Assembly (NCBI GenBank): GCA_002256005.1
Contig: NKIQ01000003.1
Coordinates: 62,001 to 126,000, forward strand
Source of the DNA: Alphaproteobacteria bacterium PA4
GTDB taxonomy: Bacteria; Pseudomonadota; Alphaproteobacteria; Sphingomonadales; Sphingomonadaceae
DNA length: 64,000 nt
Direction: 5' to 3'
The notes under the pieces were generated by a model, which saw only the letters and a program-made list of their open reading frames with translations, searched no databases and was not told the origin of the DNA. Numbering within the stretch: position 1 is the stretch's first letter; each line of letters opens with the position of its first letter. Positions 63,586 to 64,000 of the stretch are shown in pieces. The position numbers and the translations under genes were made by a program.

Positions 63586-64000
63586 GTGACAACCCGACCC
63601 CATACTCCCCTGCTCGATACCGTCAACGTGCCCGCCGACATGAAGCGCCTGTCGCACGAGCAGCTGCGCCAGCTGGCCGACGAACTGCGCACCGAAATGA
63701 TCGACGCGGTTTCGACCACCGGTGGCCATCTCGGCGCCGGCCTGGGTGTCATCGAACTTACCGTGGCCCTGCACTATGTCTTCAACACGCCCGATGACCG
63801 GCTGATCTGGGATGTCGGCCACCAGGCCTATCCGCACAAGATCCTGACCGGGCGGCGCGACCGCATCCGCACCCTGCGCCAGGGCGGTGGCCTCAGCGGC
63901 TTCACCAAGCGCGCCGAGAGCGAATATGATCCGTTCGGCGCCGCGCACAGCAGCACCTCGATTTCCGCCGCCATCGGCTTTGCGGTCGCCAACAAGCTGA
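63586..64000 (+). CDS. dxs: 1-deoxy-D-xylulose-5-phosphate synthase, N-terminal part
   Basis: 138 codons to the window edge, starting with GTG at 63586. Core DXS motifs are [20 protein letters not shown] (thiamine-binding) and [18 protein letters not shown], then [15 protein letters not shown]. The enzyme joins pyruvate and glyceraldehyde-3-phosphate as first step of the MEP isoprenoid route. Incomplete only because of the window boundary. Confidence 0.92.
   Translation, partial: MTTRPHTPLLDTVNVPADMKRLSHEQLRQLADELRTEMIDAVSTTGGHLGAGLGVIELTVALHYVFNTPDDRLIWDVGHQAYPHKILTGRRDRIRTLRQGGGLSGFTKRAESEYDPFGAAHSSTSISAAIGFAVANKL

Overview
The window is chromosomal DNA of a high-GC alphaproteobacterium, almost certainly of the order Sphingomonadales. 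Supporting signs are a PEPxxWA-CTERM secreted protein, two TonB-dependent receptors, a class I lysyl-tRNA synthetase, a short PopZ-like protein, a nusB-thiL-hppA block, and several families of GC-rich palindromic repeats between genes. Genus and species cannot be fixed by reading. There is no rRNA, CRISPR array, transposase or recognisable prophage; one tRNA (Cys-GCA) is present. Many genes are packed with 1-4 bp stop/start overlaps, so most transcription units are short operons.

Layout. 1-3460 (minus): dinG-type helicase, SixA phosphatase, then a secreted VOC protein cut by the window edge. 3552-5893 (plus): lysK and a secreted helical protein. 5917-8590 (minus): secreted alpha/beta hydrolase (apparent CTG start) and PhoD phosphatase. 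8664-9638 (plus): a 56-aa DUF2256 zinc ribbon and a class II aldolase. 9861-17077 (minus): SWIB protein, small hypothetical plus methyltransferase, then a TonB receptor / MFS / nitrilase-like uptake cluster. 17230-18212 (plus): DUF1330 and a membrane protein. 18287-21951 (minus): hppA, thiL, nusB, divergent from dnaB (22272). 23931-29726 (minus): a secreted hypothetical and a CoA-ligase / two acyl-CoA dehydrogenases / HD-oxygenase-like catabolic operon. 29815-32904 (plus): lgt, NDUFAF7-type methyltransferase, GNAT, pgeF, all overlapping. 32905-36687: YciI, the CidA/LrgB pair, PopZ-like protein, TolC and PIMT. tRNA-Cys lies at 36822. 37067-43360 (mostly plus): giant DUF3857/transglutaminase protein, small coiled protein, dipeptide epimerase, PEP-CTERM protein. 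43391-46533 (minus): TIR-TM-TPR protein and a TPR-Asp/Asn hydroxylase. 46612-51586 (plus): glnD and a ZnuD-like TonB receptor. 51669-58007 (minus): DsbD, acyl-CoA dehydrogenase, a 0.75-kb gene-poor gap with two tiny ORFs, rplM-rpsI, amidohydrolase. 58052-61581 (minus): NUDIX, DUF2237, heme A synthase, membrane protein and sterol-desaturase-like hydroxylase. 61674-64000 (plus): LysR regulator, MerC-like protein, Fur/Zur regulator, start of dxs.

The most informative relationships are: (i) a near-identical 13-bp element in front of both the ZnuD-like receptor (49431) and the MerC-Fur operon (62597), implying a zinc regulon run by the Fur-family protein at 63018; (ii) a nitrilase-superfamily protein without the catalytic Cys, coupled to an MFS permease and a TonB receptor; (iii) four distinct intergenic repeat families, one of which shows compensatory base changes in two hairpins downstream of unrelated genes; (iv) a membrane-anchored TIR-TPR protein. 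No complete, clearly new multi-gene defence or biosynthetic system is evident; the candidates above are the best leads.
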